Positions 23,721-36,314 of a stretch of 64,000 nucleotides of DNA are shown here, piece after piece. Each line of letters starts with the position of its first letter. Within the stretch, counting starts at the first letter, position 1. Under the pieces are notes generated by a model, which made no database searches, was not told the origin of the DNA, and saw only the letters and a program-made list of their open reading frames with translations. A program made the translations under genes and the position numbers. The stretch comes from Actinernus sp. WN-2022 (taxonomy: Eukaryota > Cnidaria > Anthozoa > Actiniaria > Actinernidae), in contig JAOWCC010000655.1 of NCBI GenBank assembly GCA_030867875.1, forward strand, positions 9,508,269 to 9,572,268, read 5' to 3'.

Positions 23721-24110
23721 ACTTCAAGTAAGCCAGGCTACCCTAGCATAACACAGGTAGCCCAAAAATACTCGGATCAAATACTATTATCATCTGATCT
23801 AATACTCCACATGAATCAGGACACGAGTGAACACGAGTGCACAGCGGTTCATAATTTAATTAACAAAAAAGTAATAATAAATAATAATTATTATTTTATC
23901 GACTTTGTTGTTTCGGGTTACCTGTGTATCAGTGCGGTACCAGCCCAAAACAGATTGCATGAAAATACTATGAGGATCTGATCTAGAACTCAACACGAGC
24001 GAACACGAGTACATTAGCAAGCGTTTCATGATTTAATTAACCAACATTTATAATTAAAAACAAATTATGTTATCGTCTTAGTTTTTCGGGTTACCTGTGT
24101 AAATGCCGCG
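23721..24110. repeat. Dispersed repeat R1, copy 2 (right part)
   Basis: Resumes the family after the Mutator-like insertion: ACTTCAAGTAAGCCAGGCTACC, then CACGAGTGAACACGAGTGCA and CGGGTTACCTGTGT words, partly duplicated. Confidence 0.8.
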
Positions 24111-26870
24111 TGAAGCTGAAAAAGCAGCCGATTGCGTTACTACCTGTGACCCCGTGGTGTGCCCATGAATCGTTACAGGTGAGCAATGTTTTGATTAGTC
24201 TGATATTGTGGTAATTAAAAATATTTGTTTGCAGAAGTACCCACGTACAGTCACATCGCTATTAGGTAGTATGCACATAGCTAATGTCTGCTGGTATAAT
24301 TTTTTTACAACCTAAAAATTCTGAGATTATCTATTTTTGTTTTACAATTCAATTCAGTTTTTATTTTACACTGTTTAACAAAGAATTACAAATTAAGTGT
24401 CAAATTAAGCAATAGTTATAGTAGAATAGGTTTACAAGAAAAATAGAAGTTATTTAACAAGTAACGGCAGTCAAAGGAGCACAAGCTTTCGAGTTGACTA
24501 ACGTAAATGGTTGCATAGCAAGTAGATTTGGTTACATACATGTATAGAACTTAAGAACAATAGAGCCTGATTTCTACGATATCTAATAGAACAAAAACAG
24601 TATGTAGACTTATGATTACAGAGTTACAAAGTGAATATACAAGAAAAAAAGACTAATTAAAATTATTGGAATAAAATATAATAAGTATAATAAATATATA
24701 CTTCAAAAACTCATGCATAATTAATGAGCATTTTGTCCAATCAGATGAAGCAAGTCAGTCACGTGCATGCTCCTTTATACCTGATAAAATCTCATCATTC
24801 TAAAAGGCCCGCGGAGGGATTTGAATTCTGTCCCAGAGGGAACGGGGTTAATGATTGAGACAATGGCATTTCTATTGATGTTGCAGCTTTCTCATTGAAT
24901 TGCAAATTAGGATGAACCTTTTATATAAAGAATACTAATGAACATGAAATTTTATATAAAGTTTCATCCTAATTAAGAATTCACTGATAAAGACCCAAAG
25001 AAAGCAAAAAGTACACGGAACATAAGGTACCTAGATAATAAATTTTGCACTAAATTTACTAATATCAGCAGACTACCGAGATACACAGATAATATTTTTA
25101 AAATGAAGTTATCCAACTACCATTACTTGTTTACCAAGCCACTGTTTAGTTCCAATTATTAAACCAAACTCAAAGCCGCCAAATAATAAAAACGTGCATT
25201 AAACTTACATATTTTGTGCCGGAGTCAAAAAATTTAGAGTCTGCCGTCATATCAGTCACATCGCGTTCCAAGTCTTGAACTTTATCGAGGTAAATCACGA
25301 CACCAAATCCTTCAAGTGCAGGTTCAGTTCTTGCATTGCGAACATGATTCCGCTTCAAACAACATAGTATGGTAATTTCTTCATGTCATTCCCTTGAGAT
25401 TTTCGTAATTGCAGGCGGTGATTACCTCGAATATTTTGCATGGCGTTGTGAATACAAAGGTTCAATGGTTCATTGTGAACCATTCCCTTGAGATGTGCGT
25501 CTTTCTTTCATTGCATTCTTAAAGCGTTTTTGAAGCCGTTTAAAACACTCACAGCACGTGTTTTATCAAGTCTAAAAATTCTCGGGCTTCGCTGTTCGTG
25601 TTTTAAACAGTACATATAAATATATAAACACATAGTACACATTCAGTGAATATTCAAGTCATATAAAAATATTAATTAGATAAATGATGAAGGCTTAAAG
25701 TTAAGTTAAGACTTAAGTAACAATAAGTGCAAAATATATGCCCTCTGTTATTTTTGGGCTACCTGTGTTATACTTGTGCTAACAAAACAACTATGCCAGG
25801 GTACCTTATTTTAAGCATAGTTTTGAACTAAACTGTTGATTGCTGAAGAGATCGAGTGCCACTGGCATGCATGGCAATTAAAAACAGCAAATTGCCAGTT
25901 GAGAAAACCTTACGAGTTTGTTAATCAACGGCCGCATAAATAAAAGCTAATATATAATAATAATAATCGATTTATGTAGCGCTTTACAATACAACAAGTA
26001 TTAAAAACTAACTAAAAACTAACTAAAAATGTTATGTAATAATATTTAAAAGTAATTCCCTATTTTATACCAAAAAACTGAATAATAATAATAATGGCTT
26101 AAAACTTGGAAAAGTATTATTTCGTTCCGTTTGTTTGGTACAAGAGAATAATTATTGTTCTTGTATGTCCTGACAATGCATGATGTTTCTATTATGAAAT
26201 TGGATGCAAAGTATTGTCACTGTCAGTCTTAACTATATTTAATAGTTGTACCACTTCTTAAGTACTTATTACTTCGTAGTTTATCCTATGTACCACTGTT
26301 GGTATTTGGTGTATTAAATAATATTATTATTAGATATATACCAAAAGCTTTCTTAAAAAGAGACTTGTTTTAACACTAGAATTAAAAGAACTAAGAGAAC
26401 CAATAGACCTCATTTCCAGTGGTAACGAGTTCCATATGTCCACATGATTTCAAATTATACTTCAGGACCTTGAATAAATGCTGACTTGCCGAGCGTAGCT
26501 TCGGGACATGTCGAACTAGTAGCTTGTTTAAGTAATTAAATGCTCTTGATTGTTTATTTGTTTCATGAAAGAAGTACACATGTGCTTTGGGTAACGAATT
26601 TCTACCGGATTAAAAACACAATCGAGGCTATGAATTTTCTCCGGTGCCGCTTCGAATATGATTTGACGTCAGCAGGAAGCCAGAAATATTCGTTTAGGAC
26701 CTTTAGATTCAAATTGGGTTTATGAAAGCACAAGCAAACAAATACTCTTGGTAGCTTGAAATGTACTAGGCGACTTTAAGTAGAGCGATAATTAGAACAA
26801 AAAGCAATTAACAGACAAACTGAGTTTTTTTTTTCACTCATGAATGCAAAGAATCAGTTCGAATTTATAA
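24111..26870. other. AT-rich non-coding stretch
   Basis: No gene supported. It contains scattered pieces of the dispersed repeats (near 24257, 25745 and 26775-26825) and an inverted pair TTTATATAAAG... near 24918-24965 (ATGAACCTTTTATATAAAG / TTTATATAAAGTTTCATCC). Short frames are not convincing. Confidence 0.5.
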
Positions 26871-27030
26871 GAGTGTCTAGTTTAGCTAGACTTTCTAGAG
26901 TTTCTAGACTAGATACTTTGTAGTCTAGAACGGTTAGACTAGAAAATAATACAATTTCTAGACTAGATTAGAAAATGATAGCTAAAGTAGAGTTTTTAGA
27001 CTAGACTACCTAGGTCATTAATTTTCCTCT
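26871..27030. repeat. TCTAGACTA-rich patch
   Basis: At least eight overlapping CTAGA/TCTAG palindromic words occur in 160 bases (TTTCTAGACTAGA, AGTCTAGAACGG, GACTAGACTACC), with inverted copies able to fold. Confidence 0.75.
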
Positions 27031-27107
27031 CCTCGGTAAAAACACAACTGCCTGTAGCATTTGTCAACAAGAAAAAAAACAATGAAACATAAATCAGTGT
27101 AATATTG

Positions 27108-27855
27108 CAACACGGTACATTATATCAACCAAAGAACTGAGAAATAAGAAAGTTATCAACTCCACGACTATAAGGAAAACGAACTGTAAATTGGTGTTTT
27201 TGAGATTGAATAAACTTTGTTTAATTTATCTGGTGGTTTGTTTATATTCGTATGGTAATTATAGTTCAGTTTTAGAGAAGAATTTGCATCTCAAGAGTTT
27301 TCCTCAAAACAATAGGACTATTGTTTCTATCAAACTGTACTGATGGCCCTTCAGTTATCGCTAATCCCTTTGGACAATAGCAAAGTTGCTCTTATGAGTC
27401 ACAGTGGATTTACTATAAAGGTTTATAAATATTCTGATCTCAGAATTACGTTACGAGTGATAGTGAAGGTAATAGCTGTAAGGAAATGTAATCCACTTCA
27501 TTTAATGTAATTAATGATATTCCACTTCAATTTCCAATTTAATGACATTCCACTTCATCAGGAGCCCATAATGGGCTCCTGACTTCATTTAATGAGATTC
27601 CACTTCATTTAATGAGATTCCACTTCAATTTCCAGACAATAGATAATTTATTCATCCCCATTTTATTCATGAGCGCACCACTTTATTCATGAGCTCACCA
27701 CTTTATTCATGAGAGCGCCACAAAAATTAGCATAGCGCACCACTTTATTCATGAGCTTCAAACAATAGAACCGTGACGTCATTGATTTAATGAGCGCGCA
27801 CCAAAAATTAACATAGCGCACGAAAAAGGAGGCTAATTCGGTCCCTCCTATACTA
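27108..27855. repeat. Dispersed repeat, copy 2 (pair with 5876-6690)
   Basis: The first 380 bp align with copy 1. The second half is made of different short modules (AATGAGATTCCACTTCAT and TTTATTCATGAGCGCACCAC), so the two copies share a frame but have each amplified their own units. Both end in AGGCTAATTC / GGGCTAATTC then a TACTACT word. Confidence 0.8.
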
Positions 27856-28088
27856 CTTACGGCTTTTAGATCGAGTCAACTGACCTTCTTCGATTTCCTA
27901 AAACGGTCCCCAGTTCAGTTCTTCAGGATATTTACGTGAAACTCGCCAGAATTTGTGCTGCTTTGAACAACCTGAATCTCCATAGCAACAGTCATGTGAC
28001 AACAAATATATATGTTTTTGTAATTGAATGCCTTAGAGCGAGAGCGTTGTGTAGTACAATTTAACGGTAACCGTTTGCACAGACGAAA

Positions 28089-28560
28089 GCAAAATAGATT
28101 TTTCGTGAAGCATGAACCCTAACCCAGTGTCTTCGTTGAACGATTGTATGAGATTAAAGCTTGGTCATATCAGACGAAATTGATCTCTTGTCATTTACTT
28201 TAATTGGTTTTGTCTAATTGCTTGACCTCTTATCTGCCGTCCTCCTAGAAGATCTGATCCTGGATTGTATTTTGATAGCTATGTTTTCAGTTCGATGTTG
28301 CCTTTATCAATGACTCAGGCGCCTTCTAGTCTAGGACGTATGAGTCAACAATACTTCGTCCAGTTTAATAATTCGGTTAGAGAGACGATTGAGGCAAATT
28401 AAGTACTTCATGACGTGCGGTAGCCTAAAACTCTCTAGCAAACAGTTATCTTTCAACTAATGCGCATGCCTCCTCTTTATCGCTCGATCACAGCGTCTCC
28501 GACCCACATTGTTAGCGGCAAAGGTCAGAACTGATCAAATTTTTTACAGGACTTAACATT
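28089..28560. repeat. Dispersed repeat R3, copy 2
   Basis: Aligns with 22120-22629 with small indels. Confidence 0.85.
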
Positions 28561-28692
28561 AATAAAAAAAAAGGCACGGACTGTATTTTAAGACTCCGGC
28601 GGCTGCCCTGCAGCGCCGGAGTAATAATATAAAAAAAGACACGGACTGCATTTTAAGACTCCGGCCGCTGCCCTAGCAGCGCCGGAATAATA
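28561..28692 (+). repeat. Two tandem 65-bp units with GC hairpin
   Basis: Each unit reads GACACGGACTG(T/C)ATTTTAAG then CTCCGGC...GCAGCGCCGGA, a strong stem-loop (CTCCGGCGGCTGC pairing with GCAGCGCCGGAG), then TAATAATA. Confidence 0.8.
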
Positions 28693-29051
28693 ATTTTGTG
28701 TACATGTAAAGTACTATTCAGCAAAGGACTTGCATTTCATTTAAAAGATGCCAGAAAAGTACAGTATATGTACTTTTTATTTTTGAACCGGAAGTAATGT
28801 AGAGCCATTCCATTATTATACCCGTCACCCCCAATCCCACCCCCTAAATTGAAAGCGGGGCAATCTCCTTCATTCAATCAACATAAAGTCACCTCAAAAA
28901 GTCCTGTAAGCGGGATTTACGGCAATCATGTTTTGTTCAGTGCTGTGGGACACCGCTCGTATTCCAGTAAACATAGTGAAATTTCACGGTGAGAACTTCA
29001 TTACATTTGTTGAATTTAAACTCCATGGGCTTCTCTTCTGATATTAGAACC

Positions 29052-29621
29052 TCACACCTCTCCAAAGAATTCTCGTCCGAAGCCGGATGCATCGTTTTTT
29101 TTTAAGATTCTTGCACGGTCGATTTCGAACCCATCTAAGTCCATCCTTCTGAACAAATAGTTGGCCTTTCGCAGATCGGTAATCTCGTAGACAACCTGTA
29201 TGTTTGTTTCTTTGTATCTGTGCCCAAAATGTGTTCGGTTCATGATGTCTTCAGAAATGCATGTAAAGACCTCTGCTGACATGTCCAGAGCAAGTTCTCC
29301 AAGCCATGGGTTTGCCAATTTTGGCTTTGTGTGTAGGCGCCGAATAATTTTCAGGTGGATCTTTCTCAAAGCCCTTGCCACCATCCCTCGTGATGTTAAT
29401 AGCCTCTGCACATTGGGAAATCTTGATTGCCGCTGGTATTTATCCTCTAAAACTTCAACGGCACTTTCCAGCTCACTGACGAACTTTCCTACACGTCCTA
29501 CGGTTCTTCCCAAACAGTCAGATTTGGCATGCAGTAATGCTCGTCTAAGTGAATCGCCAAATTGTAAATCGTCCGCCATCTTGGATTTCATTTCGTGCTT
29601 GTAAGATATATTCTTGATCAT
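29052..29621 (-). CDS. Uncharacterised single-exon protein (about 189 aa)
   Basis: An uninterrupted frame runs from ATG at 29621 to a stop at 29052. A second ATG at 29579 (MADDLQFGDSLRRALLHAK) gives a 175-residue protein and has the better start context. I do not recognise the family. The protein is basic and mostly helical by composition, with Arg-rich stretches (RKIHLKIIRRLHTK) and a central AEVFTCISEDIMNRTHFGH segment. No signal peptide or membrane span is visible. Codon use is even, unlike the repeat frames around it, and the antisense frame lacks these qualities. No splice sites are needed. It could be an independent intronless gene, a retrocopy or a fragment of a mobile element. Confidence 0.5.
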   Translation of the reverse strand: MIKNISYKHEMKSKMADDLQFGDSLRRALLHAKSDCLGRTVGRVGKFVSELESAVEVLEDKYQRQSRFPNVQRLLTSRGMVARALRKIHLKIIRRLHTKPKLANPWLGELALDMSAEVFTCISEDIMNRTHFGHRYKETNIQVVYEITDLRKANYLFRRMDLDGFEIDRARILKKNDASGFGREFFGEV

Positions 29622-29639
29622 GATACTCTGACAGATTCG

Positions 29640-32125
29640 ATAAAGTCACAACCTTAACACATTTTCATGACAGTTTCCATGGAAACATGGAATGTGACCT
29701 ATGACCTTTATTAAAAGTAAATTTTCGAAAATCCTCCTGGAGTACCGTAAATGGTTCTAATTTAGTGGGTATTTTCATGCAAGTGAATCAAGGTTAGTGC
29801 ACACTTTGCTGCTCCAATTAGGGAAATTGGTTATTTTAAGGGGAAGGCTAATTAATGTTAGTATGAAATATGATACCCCTCAAGTTTGTACTGAATTAGC
29901 AAACATTTCAACAATGTCTAATTGGACGGATAAACTACATGGTAAGCTGCATTAGTTCCACCATCTTGAATTTTGTGCGCTTTATATTGGCTCCCGAAGC
30001 TTTGTATTGTACTTTCCTAATAATGAGTTCAAAGGTCACAGCTCCAGTCGCCATGGCAACCATCTTTACAAAAATGATTGAATGGTAGATTTACATTATC
30101 TATCATGAAATCAAGGTTTTCGAGTAAACCCAAACTAAAGTAGACCACCCCTATACTTATTACGAGGGTAATAGTCCTTGACCCATGTATCTGAGTGAGT
30201 CGCCATATTGGTTTCAGAACGATTAATTATTTCACGTAAATCTTTCGTTTCTGCGTCTGCTTCTAAGGATTTGCTTATATTTTAACGTTTCAACTTGATC
30301 GGTAACGCCGAAAAGGTAAAGTCTAGCTTGTCGTTGATTGTGGCGAGAACTGCTATAACAGTTACACGTGAGTAAGTCTGCGAAGCTTTCGGAGTCGGTT
30401 TGCGAAAAACCTCTACTTCTCTCTACTTCTTCAGAGCTGGGGATTCAAGGAGTAAGAATCGTACTGTATGGCAAATTAAGTCAGTAAAATATCAGTCAGT
30501 TCCTTTATCAGCATTGTCAGAAATTGATCCCATGCGTGCGCACTAGGCATCAAATTACGACCGTAAATAGACCTTCTATTGCTCAGAATGTTACAGTACT
30601 TTGTATGGACGTTTGTGTTTGGAGTCCAGTTGTGAAATAGAATTACAATAAACCTTCAAATGTATCGTTTGCATCATATTTTCTAGCATGTTATTGACTG
30701 TAAAATTGCATGTAATCGAGTTGAAGCGAATAATTCTGGCTTCCTGAACTTATTCGAATGTTTTGGCCTCCATGTTCACTGTAATTTTCTTCATTTTAGC
30801 CACACTGATGGTTGCTTTGATCAACCATATACAATTCATGTGAATATTACATATCAATAACTAAGTAATAATGTATATACTAATTGTTATAATTAACACA
30901 TAATTCATAGAAAATTAAAAAATTAAGTTAAGTTACATAAATGCATTGGTAACTGCATTGGTAACTGTAAATGCATTGGAACCTGGTAACTAGTTTATTC
31001 GTAACTCAGTGTGATTTTAACTTTTGTTGGGAATATAAAAAAAATGGAAACAAATATCGAGTGTGTTCCCGGTAAATAGAGAGCTTAAGCAACCGCGACG
31101 GTAACGTCTAGGACGACGGCATAAAACAATAGCTTTAATTACAAAACACAATTATAACTGCACGTGAAAATGCACGCAGGCGCCTACATGTCTTGGCGGT
31201 GGCGGGAATATAAAAGAAAATGGAGAAAAATCTCGAGTGTCATCTCGGTAAATAACAGCTCTCGCTCCTCGATAAAATTGTTTTTCATTTGCTAGCTCAT
31301 TCCATGATGTCAGAACTTCTGCAATACTTGCCTGAATATGTAGAATTAAAGCGCTAGAGAGCCTGAAAAATAGAGATTTATGATTGACAGGCGCTATTGC
31401 ATAATTTTACGCCCCGCCCACAATGGAATATATTTCTGACAATGAATCACTCCTTGACGAAGCTATCAATTTTTAATATCAAACTGCAGATTAGAGTATA
31501 GGAACAATTTCCGGCACTATAACTACTATAATGGAGTCATGCTATGCTGAAATGAAATCCCCTTTCGTTGTATTTCTTGGCTGGGAAAATGTGGAAAACA
31601 GAAAAATGACCTGCCATTGCATGCGGTCATCAGTTTACGGTATATTCTATTTTTATAACGGCGCTGTTCAAAGCTACTTTCGTGGTGGTTAAACGATGGC
31701 AGACAAACACACAATTAGCACTAGTTCTCTCATTAGAACAAAGGCTTTCATTTTTTGGACCAATAATAGTCCTTGTGTAATTAGGTGCAAACGCTTGGGT
31801 ATCGATTTAGCGGGAATGATTTTCTAAAACAAATTTTTATGCCTCAGTTAAACTGATTGGCCAAGAGACTCAGTATGAGATATCGAGTGGTTATTAACTT
31901 CTGCTTTCACGTATTGAGCAAATGGGGTCTTTACGTGACTGTCCTCTATAGTAATATTGGCCTCCTTCCATGCAGGTAGTAAAATAGACCTTGATCACGA
32001 AGCGACATTTTGGCACTGTCAGCCTCGTCTCTGCCTCGAGTGTGGAAGTGCAAGAACAAAATATTTCTTTTATTAAAGAGTGTGCGAAGTCATGGAGAGA
32101 GTCGCGAAGAACATTTCGTTATTAC
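29640..32125. other. Non-coding stretch
   Basis: No gene seen. A diverged direct duplication (AATATAAAARAAAATGGARAAA, then CTCGAGTGTCATCTCGGTAAATA type words) occurs at 31035-31085 and 31208-31262, and GCATTGGTAACT is tandemly repeated near 30948-30975. Confidence 0.5.
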
Positions 32126-32704
32126 CTTAAAGTGTTAATGAAATTAAAAAATGGACCCGTTTTTATTTTATTTTATTAAATTCTAGGTTTCTCTTAGTCA
32201 TTTTGTACAAATAAAAGTCAATACGGAGAGAGGGACATATTTTTCTTTCGTATCGAAGTCAGGCGCAATTGCCAAAATCTGGCGACAATTTTTATGCCGT
32301 TAAACATAGGATAATCACATGCGTGACGTCACAAGGTGTGCTCATTTATATTCGTCCCCATAAATACTACAAAATAAGTGCATTTTGGCCAGTTTTCAAT
32401 TTAAATATGTAATACTTCGAGAAACCTTGAAGATGGCCATAATTGTTTTATAGAATCCTTGCAGTCGGCTTTGTGAATATAAATGAGTACTCCTTGTGAC
32501 GTCACGCATGTGATTAGCATATATTTAACAGAGTAAACATTGTCGCCAGATTTTGGCAATTCCACCTGACTTCGATACGAAATAAAATTATATTCAAGCT
32601 CTCCAAATTGATTTTTAATTGCACAAAATGGCTAAGGGAAGTCTATAATTTAATAAAATAAAATAAACACGGAATCGATTTTTTCATTTCATTGGCACTT
32701 TAAG
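32126..32704. mobile_element. Foldback MITE, about 580 bp
   Basis: The two halves are inverted copies: CTTAAAGTGTTAATGAAAT at the left edge pairs with ATTTCATTGGCACTTTAAG at the right. Pairing continues through TTTCGTATCGAAGTCAGG (from 32246) and GCCAAAATCTGGCGACAAT to CATGCGTGACGTCACAAGG near the middle. Arms are about 220 bp and moderately diverged, so the copy is old. No target duplication was identified. Confidence 0.8.
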
Positions 32705-34744
32705 CGATGCCCCCTTTGTCATGAAGATCATTTGATAGCTTTGGTGACCTCGAGGGTCTTACGGATCCCTAATCTTTAATATAAGGCCCGTTTCAAACGT
32801 CGCATCACTGTCGTGCAGAACTAACTGATCAATTAGTCCAGCCGCCGCGCTCAACTATCGGAAGGAGTATCGGAGGCTAGGTTTCAGCCAAACTGCCTCA
32901 GCCACTTTGTAAAAGAGCAATGGTAACCGCCTAGGCTCGATTACCAGCAGTTTGTGTGAGCCCGTGTCCCCACCCCACCCAAGTGGGGAGGAGAATCGTG
33001 ACCGGACTCGCGCAACGGGTCGGAATAGATCCTAGCTAATAGCCGAGAGAAGCGAGTAACAGCTATGTTTCGAGCATTAGCCATTCGTTAGAGCAAATGA
33101 GGAGAAGGCTAAGCTGTTCAAGAAATACCCTTTTTCTGGTTTCAATGTATTTTCCCCCATTTCGGATAACTGTATTTTTCTGCGGTTGACCGTGGGAATT
33201 ATAGCAGGAAAATAAGCTGCCATCGGTATCCTTTTCCTCGTGAATGGTTCAAGAAAAACCAAACGTGAAATACTTCAGTTCGTGATTGGCTCATTGTATT
33301 TTACTTGCTCCCGTGATTGGTTCTGTGATTACTTTGGTTTTGGTTTTACTACACTCAACTGAAAACTGCTCTATTCATCTGCGTATTTGTACTTTTTGTC
33401 ATGATGTTATTCCGCTTCAGTTTTTCAACTTCTCCCGGCTGTAAATGTGGAAATCTCTCTTTGTTCTTGTTCTACATTGTTGCAAAAGTTTGGAAAGACC
33501 GACGCCTCTCAGTCAATCCAATTCATGAGTTCTGGTTGGACACATTTCGTTCTCAGACAATACATGCATGCCAGATCGGCATTGGTATTACACGATTTGG
33601 TACTGGTGTTTAGCATAAATAATGCAGCTGCTCTCAGCCAATCAAATTGGAATACTTGTTGCATGTATATTATTACTAATTTTCTATCTAAGCATGTGTT
33701 CGTTGGTTTTTGATGGAGCATGATCGAGCAGTGAGGGGATTGAACCAAAACGTTTTGTATTTGTGCCAAATACCACTACAAACCATGCTATTACTATTAC
33801 AAAATACTTCATTTTAAGGTCAGGCATTTTAAATTCACTGCTTAAATCCACAGTTGAGTACAATTTCTTCACATACAATAAACAATGTAACTGATAAGGC
33901 ATGCATTACACTTTCTTTTGAGTTTATTTCAAAACCTGCGCCATTAAATATGCTCTTTCCAACCAGTGTGATTAGTGTTACTGATATTTGTCTCATCTAT
34001 GTATTCGAATTCACTGATACGTTCTTCTTCGTTCTTGTTTTGATTAAATAAGTGAGAACAGCTATAATGTGTTTGGGCTTTGATCTAGAGACTGGTAATA
34101 TGGGTACATTTAATGTTATGGACTCGGCAAATATGAGTGTACACGAAAACAAGTAAACACACAGTCAGCCATTTATAATTATTGATTACCATCATTTATT
34201 GGCCACTTCATCTCTACATAGCAGTTTACAAAACGATTGTTGTTCTGCTTTCTATGTGGCTCGCCTTTGGCTTTGTTCACACTTGTAGCTTCTCTTCTAT
34301 TAACCTAAGTATAACCGCTGACCTACAAAAGTCGCAGAACTATATTTACAATCATTCACGCTATAGTGAGGTCTGTCACTTTAGGGTCTGTTGCTGGGGG
34401 AGGAACCCTAAGAAGAGAATTATGCTAGAAAAAAATAAAAACAGTTATCATAGAAAAAACCTATTGAAGTTTAAGTAATGTTTAATAAATTCGCAGCAGT
34501 GTTTTATCAGATTCAAAAACATTACTTCTAAAAGATAATAATTTTCAGCATTACTTGTTGCTAGCTACGGATTTTCACTGTAAAGTGGGGTCGCATTAAT
34601 TATGCATGATTTTTTAAGTGAAAGTTAAAGTGCTTAATTGTATTATATTAGAAAAGGAAGTTGTCTCGCCGCATGGAACTGGTTTCAGAATGTATCAATT
34701 TTTAGTCGCTATAAGCCAGACAATCTACAAGTGTCCAGAAGGCC
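32705..34744. other. Non-coding stretch downstream of the fibrinogen-domain gene
   Basis: No gene supported. 32785-32830 (GGCCCGTTTCAAACGTCGCA) looks like one end of a common coral MITE, without a partner end here. Several short open frames overlap at 33400-33900 on both strands but none shows splice context or motifs. Confidence 0.45.
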
Positions 34745-35019
34745 TTAGCGGGTTTTGAACCCAACTGGACGGATTTTCATCTCAGCTCGCTTGGCAGAGT
34801 ACTTAAACCCTTTCCAGTCTTTCCAGTTTACACCATCACCAACTGAGGAGTGTGCACCGTGATGGTACAAACCGTTGAGGTTAGAGTAATGGCAGTCGCT
34901 AATATACCACCACGCACCCTTAAACATGACTGCACAGTTATCACTGTCGCTGTCGTTGTCTCGGTCTTTGGTGCTGAAGGGCGCACCGCGATGACCACTG
35001 AGTGAATCACCGGCGTTTC
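34745..35019 (-). CDS. Fibrinogen-domain gene, last exon
   Basis: Runs from an acceptor (TTATTGTAG|G at 35020/35019) to a TAA stop at 34745. It encodes the C-terminal half of a fibrinogen C-terminal domain: GNAGDSLS, then the calcium-site [20 protein letters not shown], the NLNGLYHHG motif, [10 protein letters not shown] and AEMKIRP. The two cysteines (DNC and SDC) are the expected disulfide pair. The split codon joins G from the upstream exon with GA here. This domain in animals binds glycans or other ligands outside the cell, in ficolins, tachylectins and fibrinogen-related lectins. Confidence 0.95.
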
Positions 35020-35386
35020 CTACAATAACAACAAGACAATGAGTAACACAGTCTTCCAGCTTGGCTTCATTGTACTTTAAGATATTTCAATAAAAAGCTC
35101 GAGCAATTAAAAAATTCAAAGGAAAACGAAACGAGAATATCCAAGATCCCACTTAGAGAAGAAAACTACGTTTCTCTAATGTAATATGTGTCTGCTCATG
35201 AGGACGTTCAACCTTGAGGGAGATTAAATTAACAATATGTCAAACATTCTTTTAACAGGAACACACTTTTTTGTCTTTGCCACACATATAGAATGTTCTC
35301 TAGGTCTCCTCCGTAATCGAATTTTCTGATTACTGTATCAAGCCTACATTTGAAAAGAATTCCCTGGCATTACTCTCGCCTATCAC

Positions 35387-35678
35387 CTGAATAGGTTCCA
35401 AGACTCAGTCGGTACTTGCTCTTCTCGCTTGACACTGCGAAATAGTCGTACTCTGCGTATGCGCTCTTTCCCGTTGTATCTTCCAGCTCAACACGAAGCC
35501 TGTTTCGCTTCAGATGGGTCAGGCGGTTGATCTTGTCCAGTCCCAACCAGAACTCTCCTTTAAGGTTTCCGAAACCGGTTTTGTAGTCTAGCCAGCCTCG
35601 GTAGAAGTCGACTGATCCGTCTTGTCTCTTCTGGAATACTGTCCACCCACCGCCCGAGGTTTTCTGGTCACAGTACAC
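35387..35678 (-). CDS. Fibrinogen-domain gene, middle exon
   Basis: Starts after acceptor TTCTTCAG at 35679 and ends at TATTCAG|GTGATA (35387/35386). It encodes VYCDQKTSGGGWTVFQKRQD, then FYRGWLDYKTGFG, GEFWLGLDKI and RLRVELED, the N-terminal half of a fibrinogen C-terminal domain. The order GGGWTV-QKR-DGS-F-R-W-Y-GFG-EFWLG is diagnostic for the family. It reads in phase onto the last exon to give YSGNAGDS, a normal family junction. Confidence 0.95.
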
Positions 35679-36172
35679 CTGAAGAATTTAAACGATTACT
35701 TTTTACGCAGCCATATAGCAATAACCCTGTCAATGGTTTTGTATTTATTTCAAGCTCTATCCTATCGTTTATAATAATGGATTGCTCATTGTCTTCGTAT
35801 TCTGATTCTGATTATCATGGGATATGAGGACATAACACGATAGATCGCGCTAGAATCACTTTTCCTCGAAATTGTCCTCGTCTTCTAAGCCCCTTCCCGC
35901 TTGAGTATTCTTCGATCGTTGTTGCACAAAATCAATTTAAGATCGTTTATGGTCGTAAATGTATTTCCTCTTGTAGATTCACGAGGCGCTAGCCGAGACG
36001 ATCCACAATAATTTTGACCATGCGATGACACCAAGCATGGTAAATAAGAGGACATACCACGGTTAACTATACTTATTAATTATACTGATTGATAGCGATA
36101 AGTACGATTTCACCCACCAACGAAATTAATGTAAGAAATGTTATTTTAAATACAGTAGTATAACAGTAGTAC

Positions 36173-36261
36173 CTTGAATTTTCCCAGACCATCAGGATCC
36201 ACAGTGTAAACACCGCTTGTCGTCCCGCCACACTTGAGAACTTCGCCACAGTTCTTGGGGC
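36173..36261 (-). CDS. Fibrinogen-domain gene, first exon of the domain
   Basis: Acceptor GTGTTAG|GCCCC (36262/36261) and donor TTCAAG|GTACTA (36173/36172). It encodes PKNCGEVLKCGGTTSGVYTV followed by DPDGLGKFK, the family opening that contains the first conserved cysteine and the SGVY-I-P-DG motif. The exon enters in phase 1 (the split Gly codon). Immediately upstream on the gene strand, the intron contains the 42-bp minisatellite. Confidence 0.93.
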
Positions 36262-36314
36262 CTAACACTAGGCGAAAAGACGAATTTAGTTACCTTTAAT
36301 TAAAACCTGAAAGG

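Noticed and set aside
29200..29604. 134-codon plus-strand frame
   Set aside because: Antisense shadow of the 29621-29052 ORF; Ser/Cys-rich.
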